In this document: one piece after another, positions 25,069 through 34,692 of the stretch | How positions within the stretch are numbered: the stretch's first letter is position 1 | How the letters are laid out: the number at the start of each line of letters is the position of its first letter | Source: Lachnospiraceae bacterium | GTDB lineage: Bacteria > Bacillota > Clostridia > Lachnospirales > Lachnospiraceae | DNA length: 64,000 bases | Assembly: GCA_902363825.1 (NCBI GenBank) | Contig: CABJBK010000002.1 | Coordinates: forward strand, 258,230-322,229 | Direction of reading: 5' to 3' | Notes under the pieces: generated by a model | The model's input: the letters and a program-made list of their open reading frames with translations, nothing else | The model's database searches: none | Told to the model about the DNA's origin: nothing | Program-made: the position numbers and the translations under genes

Positions 25069-26304
25069 TCACATCTTCAGGGTATACAAAAAAACCTTGT
25101 CCGAGCTTTTCCGGATCTCTCCAAATCCGAGATCTTTGATACTCACCTGTATTTTCTGATCCGAAAGTGGCTTTAACGTGATCCGCAAACGCGTGGTCTT
25201 TGCCGGACACTCCGGCAGATCCGTCAGTTCCAGTGTCTCCACCTTCGCCTCTCCACTCTCTGGATACTGCAGCCAGAAATCAACCCGTGGCGCGTCATCC
25301 AGGATCACTTCACATTCTTTTTCCGCCTCAAAACAGCTTTCTCCGGCTGAAAGCAGCGAATAAAATGAGATCCCCTCTCCGGTTCGAACCTTTATGCTCA
25401 CATTATACTTTAATTCATGCTCTCCGATATACACAAACGGCCAGTGGAAATATCCATCCCGCACACCGGCGGCATAGCACACGCCCTTTGTATACAGATT
25501 TTTACCGAAAAACGCCCGTCTCCCACTGCACAGCATGCGTACAGACTGTTTCATCCAGTCTCCCTCGAAACCATCTCCGACCAGATAACTGCAGGATATG
25601 ATCCTTCCCTGAAACACTTCTTTGATATATTCCGAAAATTCAAGGTCACGATCCCCGCTTAATCTCCCATACTCTTTTTTGAGCAGTGTGACGATCTGTG
25701 GCGTCGTGTTTTCATTTCTGGAAAGCACACAGCTCCACAGCCTGTCATTTTCACCGGAAAACAGAACCACATCATGCAGCCAGAGTTCTTTTTTCTGACT
25801 GAGTGCGTAATAGTAAAAGCTCTCGCTGTGATCCATCATAAAAAACTGTTCCTTCTGGATCCCCAGTTTTTTCATGATCTCTTTCAGCATCTTTACTTTT
25901 TCCGCGTCCAGGTCTTCCACGGTAAGTCCCAGCAGATGAATCTTCATCTGCCCCTTATATCTTCTCGGAAGCATGAGCACTTTCCGGAAAAATACCGCCA
26001 ACAGATCCATCGCCCGGTAATCCACGTCTTCGATCCGTATCACGCTGCCCGCCTTCGTCTGTTCCCAGAGATCCTGTATGAGCGTCCCGCCGCCTGCGTC
26101 CGCATTCTGGCGTTCGAATGCCTCCCTGCCAAAATACCACTGTCCGATCCCTCTTTTTTTGTAAAGCGCCATCGGGATCTGGTACTGCTCACTGCCCGCG
26201 ATCGTACTTAAGGTTTCCGGCTCTCCGTTTCCTTCGGTAAAACAACTTACCAGCACATGGTTTTTCCCGATGTCCATGCCGATATAGAGTTTTTCTTCCG
26301 TCAT
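25069..26304 (-). CDS. DUF5716-type protein with actin/Hsp70-like N-terminus
   Basis: This 411-residue protein opens with LYIGMDIGKNHVLVSCFTEG, which resembles the phosphate-1 loop of the actin/Hsp70/sugar-kinase (ASKHA) fold. IPMALYKKRGIGQWYFGREA then recalls the Hsp70 region after the first loop. The C-terminal third is beta-rich (YNVSIKVRTGEGISFYSLLS, TTRLRITLKPLSDQKIQVSI), as in an Hsp70 substrate domain. I associate it with DUF5716 from memory, not from a search. The start overlaps the stop of the DUF5717-type gene (ATGA), so stoichiometric co-expression is likely. Function unknown. Confidence 0.75.
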   Translation of the reverse strand: MTEEKLYIGMDIGKNHVLVSCFTEGNGEPETLSTIAGSEQYQIPMALYKKRGIGQWYFGREAFERQNADAGGGTLIQDLWEQTKAGSVIRIEDVDYRAMDLLAVFFRKVLMLPRRYKGQMKIHLLGLTVEDLDAEKVKMLKEIMKKLGIQKEQFFMMDHSESFYYYALSQKKELWLHDVVLFSGENDRLWSCVLSRNENTTPQIVTLLKKEYGRLSGDRDLEFSEYIKEVFQGRIISCSYLVGDGFEGDWMKQSVRMLCSGRRAFFGKNLYTKGVCYAAGVRDGYFHWPFVYIGEHELKYNVSIKVRTGEGISFYSLLSAGESCFEAEKECEVILDDAPRVDFWLQYPESGEAKVETLELTDLPECPAKTTRLRITLKPLSDQKIQVSIKDLGFGEIRKSSDKVFLYTLKM

Positions 26305-29300
26305 CTGCCCTCACCTCTCTGCCCGGTGATCACCCGGAAATTCTTTTCTGTAAATTCTTTCTTCTTCTCATACGCAAGCGCCAGCCGCTCTAACTCCTCG
26401 TAGTTTTGCAGGGTCAGGTTCATAAGCATCGCGTTTAAAAATTCATAACTGTCTTTTTCCTGCTCTCCGTATACGTCCTGTCTGGTAATCTGCGCGCTCT
26501 CCGTAATCCTTGTCTGCTCTCCGTTTCGCTCTTCGATATAGTACTGCAGGGAATCCCCGAAAAACAGCATAAAGCGGCTTGCATAGATCCCGGCATACAC
26601 TTCTTTCATTTCCTCTTCTTTAAACTCTTCCTCGCCTACCGCGTAATGCAGGATCACTTCTGCCTGCGCGTCCGTATGATATTCGAGAAAGGTCTGCCCC
26701 TGGAAGAAATATTTCTGCTGCAGCTTCCGGTCAAAACGTTCGTAAAACGAAAAATACATATCCCTTGCCGTATACTCTCCCAACAGCGCATCGACCAGTT
26801 TTTCTTCCTGTTCCTGCAGGTTCCGCTCGAACGCAAGATGTTTTAAAACCGCAAGTCTGCATGCGTCGGTCAGAGGTTCTTTTTCCAGAAGTTTTTCCTG
26901 TAATTCCAGAAAGATCTCCGGATCGATCACCATGTCATCCACAAAGTAATGCTGCGCGAAGTAATTAAAATATGCAAGCAGCACCGTGCGGTCTCCTCCG
27001 TTTTTCGCATACTGCCGGAAGAGATCCGATGCGTGTTCCACAAACTCTGTCGAATAAAGCATCTGCACCAGGATCCACTCCTCTAACTCCGGATCCTCGA
27101 TCTCATACTTCTTTGCTGTCTCCCACAGCTCATACATCTGTCTGGTCGGTCCGTGATAATAACGGCAAAGATAACGAAGGAGAACATCGTTGTATTTGCC
27201 GGCACGCAGTGCTTCCATGCCAAGTCCGACTAAAACTTCATCCTCCTCATGATCCCCGGTCTCTATCATGTGACTGCACAGTACGACCAGTTTCGAAGGA
27301 TCGGCGAGCTCACTGCCACAGGAGATCAAAAGATCGTATGCCTCTTCAAAGAGCTTGCGTTCCATCAGCAGGGAGAAGACATATTTCCGGGCATTTTTAT
27401 CCAGCCACGAAACATCTGTTTTTTTCAGATACCGCTCAAGTTCCTCTTCCATGTCATGGATCACATAGTACTCCAACACTCTTGGCATGAGTTTCGCTTT
27501 ATATCTTTTATCCACCGCGTCCGAATCCATAAGCACTGAAAAAAGCGCACCGTCTTCCCCGTCAACGGCATAGAAATTTTCTTTTCCCGCAAGGTATCCG
27601 AGCGCATACTCGATCCGGTCCGGCGCATAGCGCATACACTTCCGCAGATAGCGTCCCGGCCGCATAAGCTTTTCAAGCTGGTAGGAAAGCGAGGTATAAC
27701 GCCGTCCATTTCTGTCTTCTAATAAGATTGCGTATTCTCCCGAAAACAACGGAACATATGCACTGTTTCCCTGAAATGCCACACGGATCTTCTGCCTTAA
27801 CTGCGGCTCGATCACCAGCGCACCCGTGATATCCGGTGAAAAGCACACCAGTTTGTTCATGTAAAGAATGCGGGCGAGCGACTCGGATAATTCCTTTGTG
27901 AGCATTCCCTCGTCCAGCATTTCCTCATAGATCACCGACAGATTGTCATTGATCCTGCCTTTTTTTATCTGCTGCATGGCAAATCGTTCCATCTGCCTGC
28001 GGTAATTCTCATACAGTCCCGGCTCTTTTTCCCGGTTGGCGATGATATTTACATATAAAACCGCCTTCTGCTCATCTGAAATACTGCTGTCATACTGAAA
28101 ATACAGCAGCACCTGACGCGGAATACGGACAATACTCCGCTTATCCAGTGACATCATGTATGCTTCGTTCAGATTCGTAATATGTAATTCTTCCCGGATC
28201 GCCCGCGCATACCACGCCACATAATCCGGAGCAAAGCACTGCCCCTTGATCAGATACGAACAGATAACAGAAAGCATCTCTTTTCCGTCAAAATAACGGT
28301 ATGCCTCACTTAAAAGTTCATATATCTTTTTATCAAAAACCCGCTTGTTCGCCGCGAAGTTCATGATCGTAACTGCCAGTTCCCTGTTTAATGCCTTTTT
28401 TGCTGCCGCCCATCGCAGGATCTTAAGCTCGGTACCTTCGAGTGATGTGACAAGTCCCGGATCGTGCTGATACAAATACAGCGCTTCCAGATAAAGATAC
28501 GGGCTTGCCGTTCCCTGCCCGATCCTCTCTTTTATCACTGCGAGTTTTTTCGCCGGATCATCCAGATATTCTTCTTTTAAAAACAAAAGTACCCAGAACA
28601 GGATGTCGTTGTCCGGATTTTCGCGAAAGATCTCCTGGATACGCTGCGTGTTTTTCCTGACATAGGAAGGCTCCCGCTCCGCCAGTGTACACAGATACAG
28701 ATAGTAGCCATACTGCGGGCTCTCCGTGTCCTCCGCCTCTTTTTTGTAAGCCTCAAGGATCCAGAGTGCCTCCTGTTTCTGTCTGTTGATCAAAAGCGCC
28801 TGTGCCCGCATAAGTGAAAACCACGCATAATCCGGTTCTAATGCCTGCATATGCTGCAATAAACGCACCGACTCCGATGCCCACACTCCGGTCACGATCC
28901 GCTTTAGGCGATAATCGGTATAAAGCTCCGCCAGTTTCACACGCGAAGACGCCAGTTCCATCCGCTCCCGTGAAATATGTTTTTCCCGCTCCCCGGAAGA
29001 AACGCAAAACTCCACGCACTGTACCTGACTGGTATTTTTTAAGGTAACGCGCGCAAAATTTCTGCCCGCATGCAATTTATCCGCACGGATACGGTAATAC
29101 ACCTGACATCTGCTGCCGATAAAGTCCGCTGTTGTGACTTTTCTTTTCTCCGGGATCAGAAAATCCGCATCGCTGTCTACATCCAGCTCCACATAGCCCC
29201 ATTGGTCTTTCTTTAACTCGATCTTTCCTCTGATGTCTTCCGTGATTCCGTAGTATTCCTGATATTTCGTGTCAAGCGAAATCAGAACACTGCTCTTTTT

Positions 29301-29867
29301 CCCGGTTCCGACCAGAAATTCTTCCACATTCTGCGGCAGAAACGGCGGCTCTGCAAATCCCTCATAAAGAAGGCGTTCCCTTACCTGCTCTTTCTTCAAG
29401 ACGTTGCGAAAACTTTTAGACGAAAAAACCTTGCAGGCTTCCGTAAAATTTTCTTTCGCAAGACGTGTAAAATCCGCAAGGCTCTTTATCTTTCCGATCG
29501 ACGAATCCGCATAAAGTTTTGTCACATCCGCCTCATAGGCAAGATGATGCTCTCCGCCCTCCGCAACGACATAAAATTCTCCACAGACCACATCGCCTTC
29601 GGTCAGCCCTGCTCCGTGGAACTGGTAACGGATCGTCACTTCCGTCCCTTCAAACTGCGGCGTCAGACATTCCATACGCGTATCCGAGGTATATACCACA
29701 CCGCGCATCGGGATATGATTTAAACTTTTTATGGTAAATGTACCGGATACCTCCTGTCCTTCCAGGATCTCCAGCTCTATTTTATCTGCCGAAAATTCCG
29801 GCACCGGACGTCCCTGTCCAAACTTCCCCCTTGCGAGTTCCTCTATTTGTTTCCGCACCTCTGCCAC
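26301..29867 (-). CDS. large DUF5717-type repeat protein
   Basis: The 1188-residue protein has no signal peptide or membrane helix. Residues 20-290 hold beta-rich, Hsp70-C-terminal-like or immunoglobulin-like units (KIELEILEGQEVSGTFTIKS; GYVELDVDSDADFLIPEKRK). From about residue 300 onward it is a long helical solenoid with TPR-like pairs (WFSLMRAQALLINRQKQEAL, FEEAYDLLISCGSELADPSK). I associate it with DUF5717 of Lachnospiraceae. GTG 29867 is the likely start; its ribosome site is weak. It leads the four-gene operon; a sigma-A promoter lies upstream. Role unknown; a large scaffold working with the ASKHA-fold partner is inferred. Confidence 0.8.
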   Translation of the reverse strand: MAEVRKQIEELARGKFGQGRPVPEFSADKIELEILEGQEVSGTFTIKSLNHIPMRGVVYTSDTRMECLTPQFEGTEVTIRYQFHGAGLTEGDVVCGEFYVVAEGGEHHLAYEADVTKLYADSSIGKIKSLADFTRLAKENFTEACKVFSSKSFRNVLKKEQVRERLLYEGFAEPPFLPQNVEEFLVGTGKKSSVLISLDTKYQEYYGITEDIRGKIELKKDQWGYVELDVDSDADFLIPEKRKVTTADFIGSRCQVYYRIRADKLHAGRNFARVTLKNTSQVQCVEFCVSSGEREKHISRERMELASSRVKLAELYTDYRLKRIVTGVWASESVRLLQHMQALEPDYAWFSLMRAQALLINRQKQEALWILEAYKKEAEDTESPQYGYYLYLCTLAEREPSYVRKNTQRIQEIFRENPDNDILFWVLLFLKEEYLDDPAKKLAVIKERIGQGTASPYLYLEALYLYQHDPGLVTSLEGTELKILRWAAAKKALNRELAVTIMNFAANKRVFDKKIYELLSEAYRYFDGKEMLSVICSYLIKGQCFAPDYVAWYARAIREELHITNLNEAYMMSLDKRSIVRIPRQVLLYFQYDSSISDEQKAVLYVNIIANREKEPGLYENYRRQMERFAMQQIKKGRINDNLSVIYEEMLDEGMLTKELSESLARILYMNKLVCFSPDITGALVIEPQLRQKIRVAFQGNSAYVPLFSGEYAILLEDRNGRRYTSLSYQLEKLMRPGRYLRKCMRYAPDRIEYALGYLAGKENFYAVDGEDGALFSVLMDSDAVDKRYKAKLMPRVLEYYVIHDMEEELERYLKKTDVSWLDKNARKYVFSLLMERKLFEEAYDLLISCGSELADPSKLVVLCSHMIETGDHEEDEVLVGLGMEALRAGKYNDVLLRYLCRYYHGPTRQMYELWETAKKYEIEDPELEEWILVQMLYSTEFVEHASDLFRQYAKNGGDRTVLLAYFNYFAQHYFVDDMVIDPEIFLELQEKLLEKEPLTDACRLAVLKHLAFERNLQEQEEKLVDALLGEYTARDMYFSFYERFDRKLQQKYFFQGQTFLEYHTDAQAEVILHYAVGEEEFKEEEMKEVYAGIYASRFMLFFGDSLQYYIEERNGEQTRITESAQITRQDVYGEQEKDSYEFLNAMLMNLTLQNYEELERLALAYEKKKEFTEKNFRVITGQRGEGR

Positions 29868-29901
29868 CCGCTTTTTCTTTCTTGCTTTTTCGTTTCATAC
29901 A

Positions 29902-29930
29902 GTTATAATAGATTATAAACTATTTGACAA
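29902..29930 (-). promoter_or_regulatory. sigma-A promoter of the DUF5717/5716 operon
   Basis: TTGTCA (29930-29925), 17 bases, TATAAC (29907-29902), 35 bases ahead of the GTG start. The same AT-rich stretch also serves the divergent aminotransferase gene. Confidence 0.55.
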
Positions 29931-29956
29931 ATTCATGCAACATCTGGAGGTAAACT

Positions 29957-31069
29957 ATGATACAGCACAAAGAGCACTTTCACGGCAGTGATCTTGAGAA
30001 GATCGAGCAGATCTATGGCATAAAGAAGGAAGAGATTACCAGCTTTTCCGCCAACGTAAATCCGCTCGGCATCTCACCGTTACTGAGAAAAACACTGGCA
30101 GATCACATCGATGCCATAAGCACTTACCCGGATCGGGAATACACCTCGCTGCGCCGCTGTCTGTCCGCCTATACCGGTGCCAGCCCGGATCACATCATTG
30201 TCGGGAACGGCTCCACCGAGCTGATCTCTTTATTCATTCAGATCACGCATCCAAAAAAAGCCCTGATCCTTGGCCCAACCTACTCCGAGTATGAGCGGGA
30301 GATTTCCTTATGCGGCGGTACGACCGTATACTATCCGCTCAGAGAGGAAGCGGATTTTGCTCTCGATGTACACGATTTTACCGAACGTCTTGACCAGACG
30401 CTCGATCTTGTTGTCATCTGCAATCCCAACAACCCGACTTCCTCCTGTATCCGTGCTTCCGAGATGGCACAGATCCTCGCCGCCTGCAGACAATACGGGA
30501 TCTATGTCATGGTGGATGAGACCTATGTGGAATTTGCGGAGCATGTGGATGAGGTCACGAGCATCCCGCTTGCGGCATCCTACGATAATCTGATCGTTTT
30601 GCGCGGCACCTCCAAATTTTTCGCCGCTCCCGGTCTCCGTCTCGGCTATGCCGTCACCGGAAACGGGGAACTGCTCACCGAGATCCGCACAAAGAAAAAT
30701 CCCTGGACGATCAATTCCCTGGCCGCGATCGCGGGGGAGATCATGTTTCGGGACACCGACTACATCAACGAGACCAGAGCGCTGATCTCCCGGGAACGGA
30801 AACGGATGGCTGATGCCCTCTCCTCCATTCCTGGCGCACCGGCTTACAAGCCTTATCCCGCCCACGCCAATTTCGTCCTTGTCCGGATCTTAAAAGAGGA
30901 TCTGACCTCCGGATTTTTGTTTGACACCGCGATCCGCGAAAAAATGATGATCCGTGACTGTTCCACTTTCCCATATCTAAGTGAGAAATACATCCGCTTT
31001 TGTGTGATGTCCCCCGAAATGAACGATAAACTGCTCGACTGTCTGATCGCGGCAGCAAAAAAGCGCTGA
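29957..31069 (+). CDS. PLP-dependent aminotransferase, CobD/HisC-like
   Basis: The 370-residue fold-type I enzyme starts MIQHKEHFHGSDLEKIEQIYG and has SFSANVNPLGIS, both typical of CobD (L-threonine-O-3-phosphate decarboxylase). HisC-like motifs are VICNPNNPTSS, the PLP-contacting VDETYVEF, and the Schiff-base Lys in RGTSKFFAAPGLRLGYA. The final RFCVMSPEMNDKLLDCL has an Arg binding the substrate phosphate or carboxylate. No cobalamin or histidine genes adjoin, so CobD versus HisC activity is undecided. ATG 29957 has GGAGG upstream. A bidirectional terminator overlaps its 3' end. Confidence 0.88.
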   Translation: MIQHKEHFHGSDLEKIEQIYGIKKEEITSFSANVNPLGISPLLRKTLADHIDAISTYPDREYTSLRRCLSAYTGASPDHIIVGNGSTELISLFIQITHPKKALILGPTYSEYEREISLCGGTTVYYPLREEADFALDVHDFTERLDQTLDLVVICNPNNPTSSCIRASEMAQILAACRQYGIYVMVDETYVEFAEHVDEVTSIPLAASYDNLIVLRGTSKFFAAPGLRLGYAVTGNGELLTEIRTKKNPWTINSLAAIAGEIMFRDTDYINETRALISRERKRMADALSSIPGAPAYKPYPAHANFVLVRILKEDLTSGFLFDTAIREKMMIRDCSTFPYLSEKYIRFCVMSPEMNDKLLDCLIAAAKKR

Positions 31070-31095
31070 TCCAAAACGGATCAGCACTTTTTTTA
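31064..31095. terminator. bidirectional terminator between the aminotransferase and nfnB
   Basis: GCTGATCC (31065-31072) and GGATCAGC (31078-31085) form a hairpin. The plus strand continues ACTTTTTTT and the minus strand GCTTTTTT, serving both convergent genes. Confidence 0.9.
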
Positions 31096-31134
31096 TTTAT
31101 TCTGCAGCAAGTTTTCCAGCATCAGAAATGCTTT

Positions 31135-32520
31135 CTATTTTCCCTGTAAATACTCATCGATCGCCTTTGCCGCATGCTTTCCTGCACCCATTGCAAGAAT
31201 AACCGTAGCCGCGCCTGTCACGGCATCTCCACCGGCATATACTGCCTCTTTGGATGTCTTTCCGGTTTCTTCCTCCGCAACGATACATTTTCTGCGGTTG
31301 GTCTCAAGACCTTTGGTTGTGGAAGAGATCAGCGGATTCGGAGATGTTCCGAGAGACATGATAACTGTATCTGCCTCCATCTCATACTCAGAACCAGGGA
31401 TCTCTACCGGGCTTCTTCTGCCGGACGCATCCGGTTCCCCAAGTTCCATGCGGATGATCTTAATTCCTTTTACCCAGCCGTTTTCATCTACCATGATCTC
31501 TGTCGGATTCTGCAAAAGATCAAAGATGATGCCCTCTTCTTTTGCGTGATGTACTTCCTCTGCTCTCGCCGGAAGCTCTGCCTCACTTCTGCGGTATACG
31601 ATATGTACTTCCGCTCCGAGACGAAGCGCTGTTCTCGCCGCATCCATCGCAACGTTTCCGCCGCCTACGACTACAACTTTCGCGCCTTCACGGATCGGGG
31701 TATCATACTCGCTCCTAAATGCCTTCATCAGGTTATTTCTGGTCAGGAACTCATTCGCGGAGAACACGCCGTTTGCCTGCTCACCCGGAATACCCATGAA
31801 ACGCGGAAGTCCTGCACCGGAACCGATAAATACCGCCTCGAAACCTTCCTCTTCCATCAGCTCGTCGATCGTCACAGATTTTCCGATCACAACGTTTGTC
31901 TCGATCTTAACGCCAAGTGATTTTACGTTTTCAATTTCCTTCGCAACTACTTTCTGCTTCGGAAGACGGAATTCCGGAATACCGTAGCAGAGTACGCCGC
32001 CTGCCTCATGCAGTGCCTCAAAAATCGTCACATCATAACCGAGTTTTGCAAGATCTCCTGCACAGGTAAGACCGGAAGGGCCGGAACCGATCACTGCGAC
32101 CTTATGTCCGTTCTTCTTTTCTGCCGGAGCAGGCTTGATTCCGTTCTCTCTTGCCCAGTCAGCCACAAAACGTTCCAGTTTTCCGATGGAGACCGCTTCA
32201 CCTTTGATGCCACGGATACATTTTCCCTCACACTGGCTTTCCTGCGGGCACACACGTCCACAAACTGCCGGAAGCGCGCTGGACTGTGAAATGATCTGAT
32301 ATGCCGCTTCAAAGTTTCCCTCTTTTACCTCCGCGATAAAAGCCGGAATATTGATAGAAACCGGGCATCCCTTTACGCACTGCGCATTCTTACAGTTCAG
32401 GCATCTGGATGCCTCTGCCATTGCTTCTTCCTTGGTATATCCCAAACAGACCTCCTCAAAGTTCGTTGCGCGAACTTTTGGTTCCTGTTCTGTTACCGGT
32501 ACTTTCTTCATTACGTCCAT
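31135..32520 (-). CDS. nfnB: NfnB-type NADPH-binding flavoprotein (glutamate synthase small-subunit family)
   Basis: The 461-residue protein has N-terminal Cys clusters (CLNCKNAQCVKGCP near residue 42 and CGRVCPQESQCEGKC near 93). FAD- and NADPH-binding sites follow: GSGPSGLTCAGDLAKLGYDV and VVVGGGNVAMDAARTALRLG. It is often annotated gltA, glutamate synthase (NADPH). Pairing with the upstream FAD/NAD protein instead indicates NfnAB, the bifurcating NADH-dependent ferredoxin:NADP+ oxidoreductase of fermentative Clostridia. The start codon shares a base with the nfnA stop (TAATG). Confidence 0.88.
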   Translation of the reverse strand: MDVMKKVPVTEQEPKVRATNFEEVCLGYTKEEAMAEASRCLNCKNAQCVKGCPVSINIPAFIAEVKEGNFEAAYQIISQSSALPAVCGRVCPQESQCEGKCIRGIKGEAVSIGKLERFVADWARENGIKPAPAEKKNGHKVAVIGSGPSGLTCAGDLAKLGYDVTIFEALHEAGGVLCYGIPEFRLPKQKVVAKEIENVKSLGVKIETNVVIGKSVTIDELMEEEGFEAVFIGSGAGLPRFMGIPGEQANGVFSANEFLTRNNLMKAFRSEYDTPIREGAKVVVVGGGNVAMDAARTALRLGAEVHIVYRRSEAELPARAEEVHHAKEEGIIFDLLQNPTEIMVDENGWVKGIKIIRMELGEPDASGRRSPVEIPGSEYEMEADTVIMSLGTSPNPLISSTTKGLETNRRKCIVAEEETGKTSKEAVYAGGDAVTGAATVILAMGAGKHAAKAIDEYLQGK

Positions 32521-33410
32521 TATTTGTCACCTCCACAGTGTCCGCATCCGCCATGATGGGTATCACCCTCCTGCAGTTTTAACATGGCTCTGCCTTCTTC
32601 CGTCTTGTACTGCTGCTGCCGTTTCATTGCCTGGTCGAAATCCACGAGATGACCGTCAAATTCCGGTCCGTCTACGCAGGCAAATTTCACTTCATCGCCT
32701 ACCACCAGACGACAGGCACCACACATACCGGTTCCGTCCACCATGATCGGATTCATGGATACCACGGTAGGAATGTTCAGTTTCTTTGTTAAAATGCAGA
32801 CAAATTTCATCATGATCATCGGTCCGATCGCAACACAATGGTCATAATGGTTTCCGCCATTTACCAGTTCTTCCAACTGCGCGGTTCCAACTCCGTGGAA
32901 TCCGAAAGATCCGTCATCGGTCGTCACATAAAGATTTCCTGCAACCGCTTTCATCTCATCTACATAAAACAGAAGATCCTTGGTACGGGAGCCCATAATG
33001 ACATCAACATCCACACCGTGCTCTTTTAACCATTTTACCTGCGGATATACCGGAGCTGTTCCGACTCCACCCGCGATAAACACGATCTTCTTCTTTTTGG
33101 TTTCCTCTAAATTTTCTTCTTCGCAAAGCTCAGATGGGCAGCCGAGCGGTCCTACGAAATCCATAAAAGAATCGCCCTCTTTATATTCCGCCATACGCGT
33201 TGTGGAATATCCGACAGTCTGGAATACGATCGTAACCGTTCCCTTCTCTCTGTCATAATCACAGATGGTGAGCGGGATACGCTCTCCCTCTTCGTCCATC
33301 TTTACAATAATGAACTGTCCAGGCAGACAGGACTTCGCCACACGCGGAGCCATGACATCCATCAGATAAATCTTATCTGCCAGCTTTTCTTTTCGTACGA
33401 TTGGATACAT
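32520..33410 (-). CDS. nfnA: NfnA-type ferredoxin-NAD(P) reductase subunit
   Basis: A 296-residue protein of the dihydroorotate-dehydrogenase electron-transfer subunit (PyrK) family. FAD-binding RIPLTICDYD and NAD-binding FIAGGVGTAPVYPQVKWLKE lead to a [2Fe-2S] site GMCGACRLVVGD...CVDGPEF near residue 230. The C-terminus HHGGCGHCGGDK adds a small Cys/His tail. With NfnB it would couple NADH, reduced ferredoxin and NADP+. Translation is coupled to nfnB. No clear operator is seen in the 128-base upstream gap. Confidence 0.88.
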   Translation of the reverse strand: MYPIVRKEKLADKIYLMDVMAPRVAKSCLPGQFIIVKMDEEGERIPLTICDYDREKGTVTIVFQTVGYSTTRMAEYKEGDSFMDFVGPLGCPSELCEEENLEETKKKKIVFIAGGVGTAPVYPQVKWLKEHGVDVDVIMGSRTKDLLFYVDEMKAVAGNLYVTTDDGSFGFHGVGTAQLEELVNGGNHYDHCVAIGPMIMMKFVCILTKKLNIPTVVSMNPIMVDGTGMCGACRLVVGDEVKFACVDGPEFDGHLVDFDQAMKRQQQYKTEEGRAMLKLQEGDTHHGGCGHCGGDK

Positions 33411-33538
33411 AACCTACCTCCATAATTTTTCCCTTGCAGTATACGTCAACAGAAAACCCGTTTCCATTTTACATACTTATTTCCATGATAATCGAATTAG
33501 CCCGAAATAGCAACGATAACTTCCATCTATGGCTTGTA

Positions 33539-34528
33539 TTACTGCAGTGTATCGCTGTAAACACCGATCTCATATCCCTGCGCGCGTACCTGGTCGATAA
33601 AGCTGCCAAGGATATCCGCGTTGGTCTGTGATTCCGCATGCAGCAGATAAATTGCGCCCGGATGCAGCTTCTCCATCAGAAGGTTTAACGATTCTGTCTC
33701 GTCCGGCTGATTGTTCACATCCCAGTCTTTGTAAGCAAAACTCCAGAATACGCTCCGGTAATTGCAGTTGTTTACGACCGCAAGTGACTGCTCGCTGAAC
33801 TGTCCGGTCGGATAGCGGAACAGATACATGGAATAACCGAAGTTTTCTTTGATATAAGCATCCGTTTCCATGATCTCAGCCGTCTGATCCGCGATGCTGA
33901 GTGACGGCATTCCAGCAGACGGATGATGTACGGTATGGTTTCCGACGATATGTCCCTCATCGATCATGCGCTGTACCAGATCCGGATCCGCCTCCGCATA
34001 AGGCTTGGTCACGAAAAAGACTGCCTTTGCGTTCTTTTCCTTTAACGTATCGAGGATCTGCGGCGTCATGCCATACTCATATCCCTCATCAAAGGTCAGA
34101 TAGACCACTTTTTCTTCTGTATTCTTGATAAAATCCACGCTGTACGGCGCAAATTTTTCCTCGTAATTCAATGCGTCCACCGGACGGTTAAATTCATCCC
34201 TGGTAGGTCCCATACCCCAGCCCTGACTGGTGTTATCAAGCCCTTCCACGTTTTCGATCATGGCATTATGAAGTGTTACCACGCCGGACTGCGCGACCTC
34301 TGTTTCCGTTTCCGTCTCGGTTTCCGTCTCTGTCTCCAGAACCGCCTCTGTCGCGTCATCCGCCCTTCCATCCATAGATTCTGTCACGGTTTCCGTTGAA
34401 TCTTTTTTATCCGGCTGCTTTTTCTCCAGCACATGCTGTAACGCCACAAGCACCAGCAGCACGATCAGCAAAAGCACAAGGCAAAAGCCCGCCCGGATCA
34501 GTTTTTTCATGTTTTTGTCCCTCATCAT
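33539..34528 (-). CDS. pdaA: PdaA-like polysaccharide deacetylase (muramic delta-lactam type)
   Basis: The 329-residue protein has an N-terminal membrane anchor (IRAGFCLVLLLIVLLVLVAL), a Ser/Thr/Glu-rich linker with an ETETETETETE run, then a NodB deacetylase domain. Motifs are VVYLTFDEGYEYG, GHIVGNHTVHHPS with the metal His pair, LFRYPTGQFSE, VFWSFAYKDWD and HPGAIYLLHAES. TFDxGYE and the last two motifs match PdaA, which deacetylates N-acetylmuramic acid for spore-cortex delta-lactam, more than PgdA. The start is ATG 34528 behind AGGTGG, or ATG 34510. It fits the sporulation genes elsewhere in the window. Confidence 0.85.
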   Translation of the reverse strand: MMRDKNMKKLIRAGFCLVLLLIVLLVLVALQHVLEKKQPDKKDSTETVTESMDGRADDATEAVLETETETETETETEVAQSGVVTLHNAMIENVEGLDNTSQGWGMGPTRDEFNRPVDALNYEEKFAPYSVDFIKNTEEKVVYLTFDEGYEYGMTPQILDTLKEKNAKAVFFVTKPYAEADPDLVQRMIDEGHIVGNHTVHHPSAGMPSLSIADQTAEIMETDAYIKENFGYSMYLFRYPTGQFSEQSLAVVNNCNYRSVFWSFAYKDWDVNNQPDETESLNLLMEKLHPGAIYLLHAESQTNADILGSFIDQVRAQGYEIGVYSDTLQ

Positions 34529-34640
34529 TACTTACCACCTTTTCACATACTGCTACCATTGTAACATAGGAATGCCGTTTTGTAAGAATAATTTTTATCC
34601 AAAACTGTAAATCATTTCTTAATTTTATCTGAAGTTCCAA

Positions 34641-34684
34641 TAAAAAGACGCCATGAAATGTATCTTTTTGCATTCCATGACGCC
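34641..34684 (-). terminator. terminator after the radical SAM gene
   Basis: GGCGTCATGGAATG and CATTTCATGGCGTC (minus strand) pair with a few G-U positions and are followed by TTTTT, just past the stop at 34693. Confidence 0.8.
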
Positions 34685-34692
34685 AAATCCTT

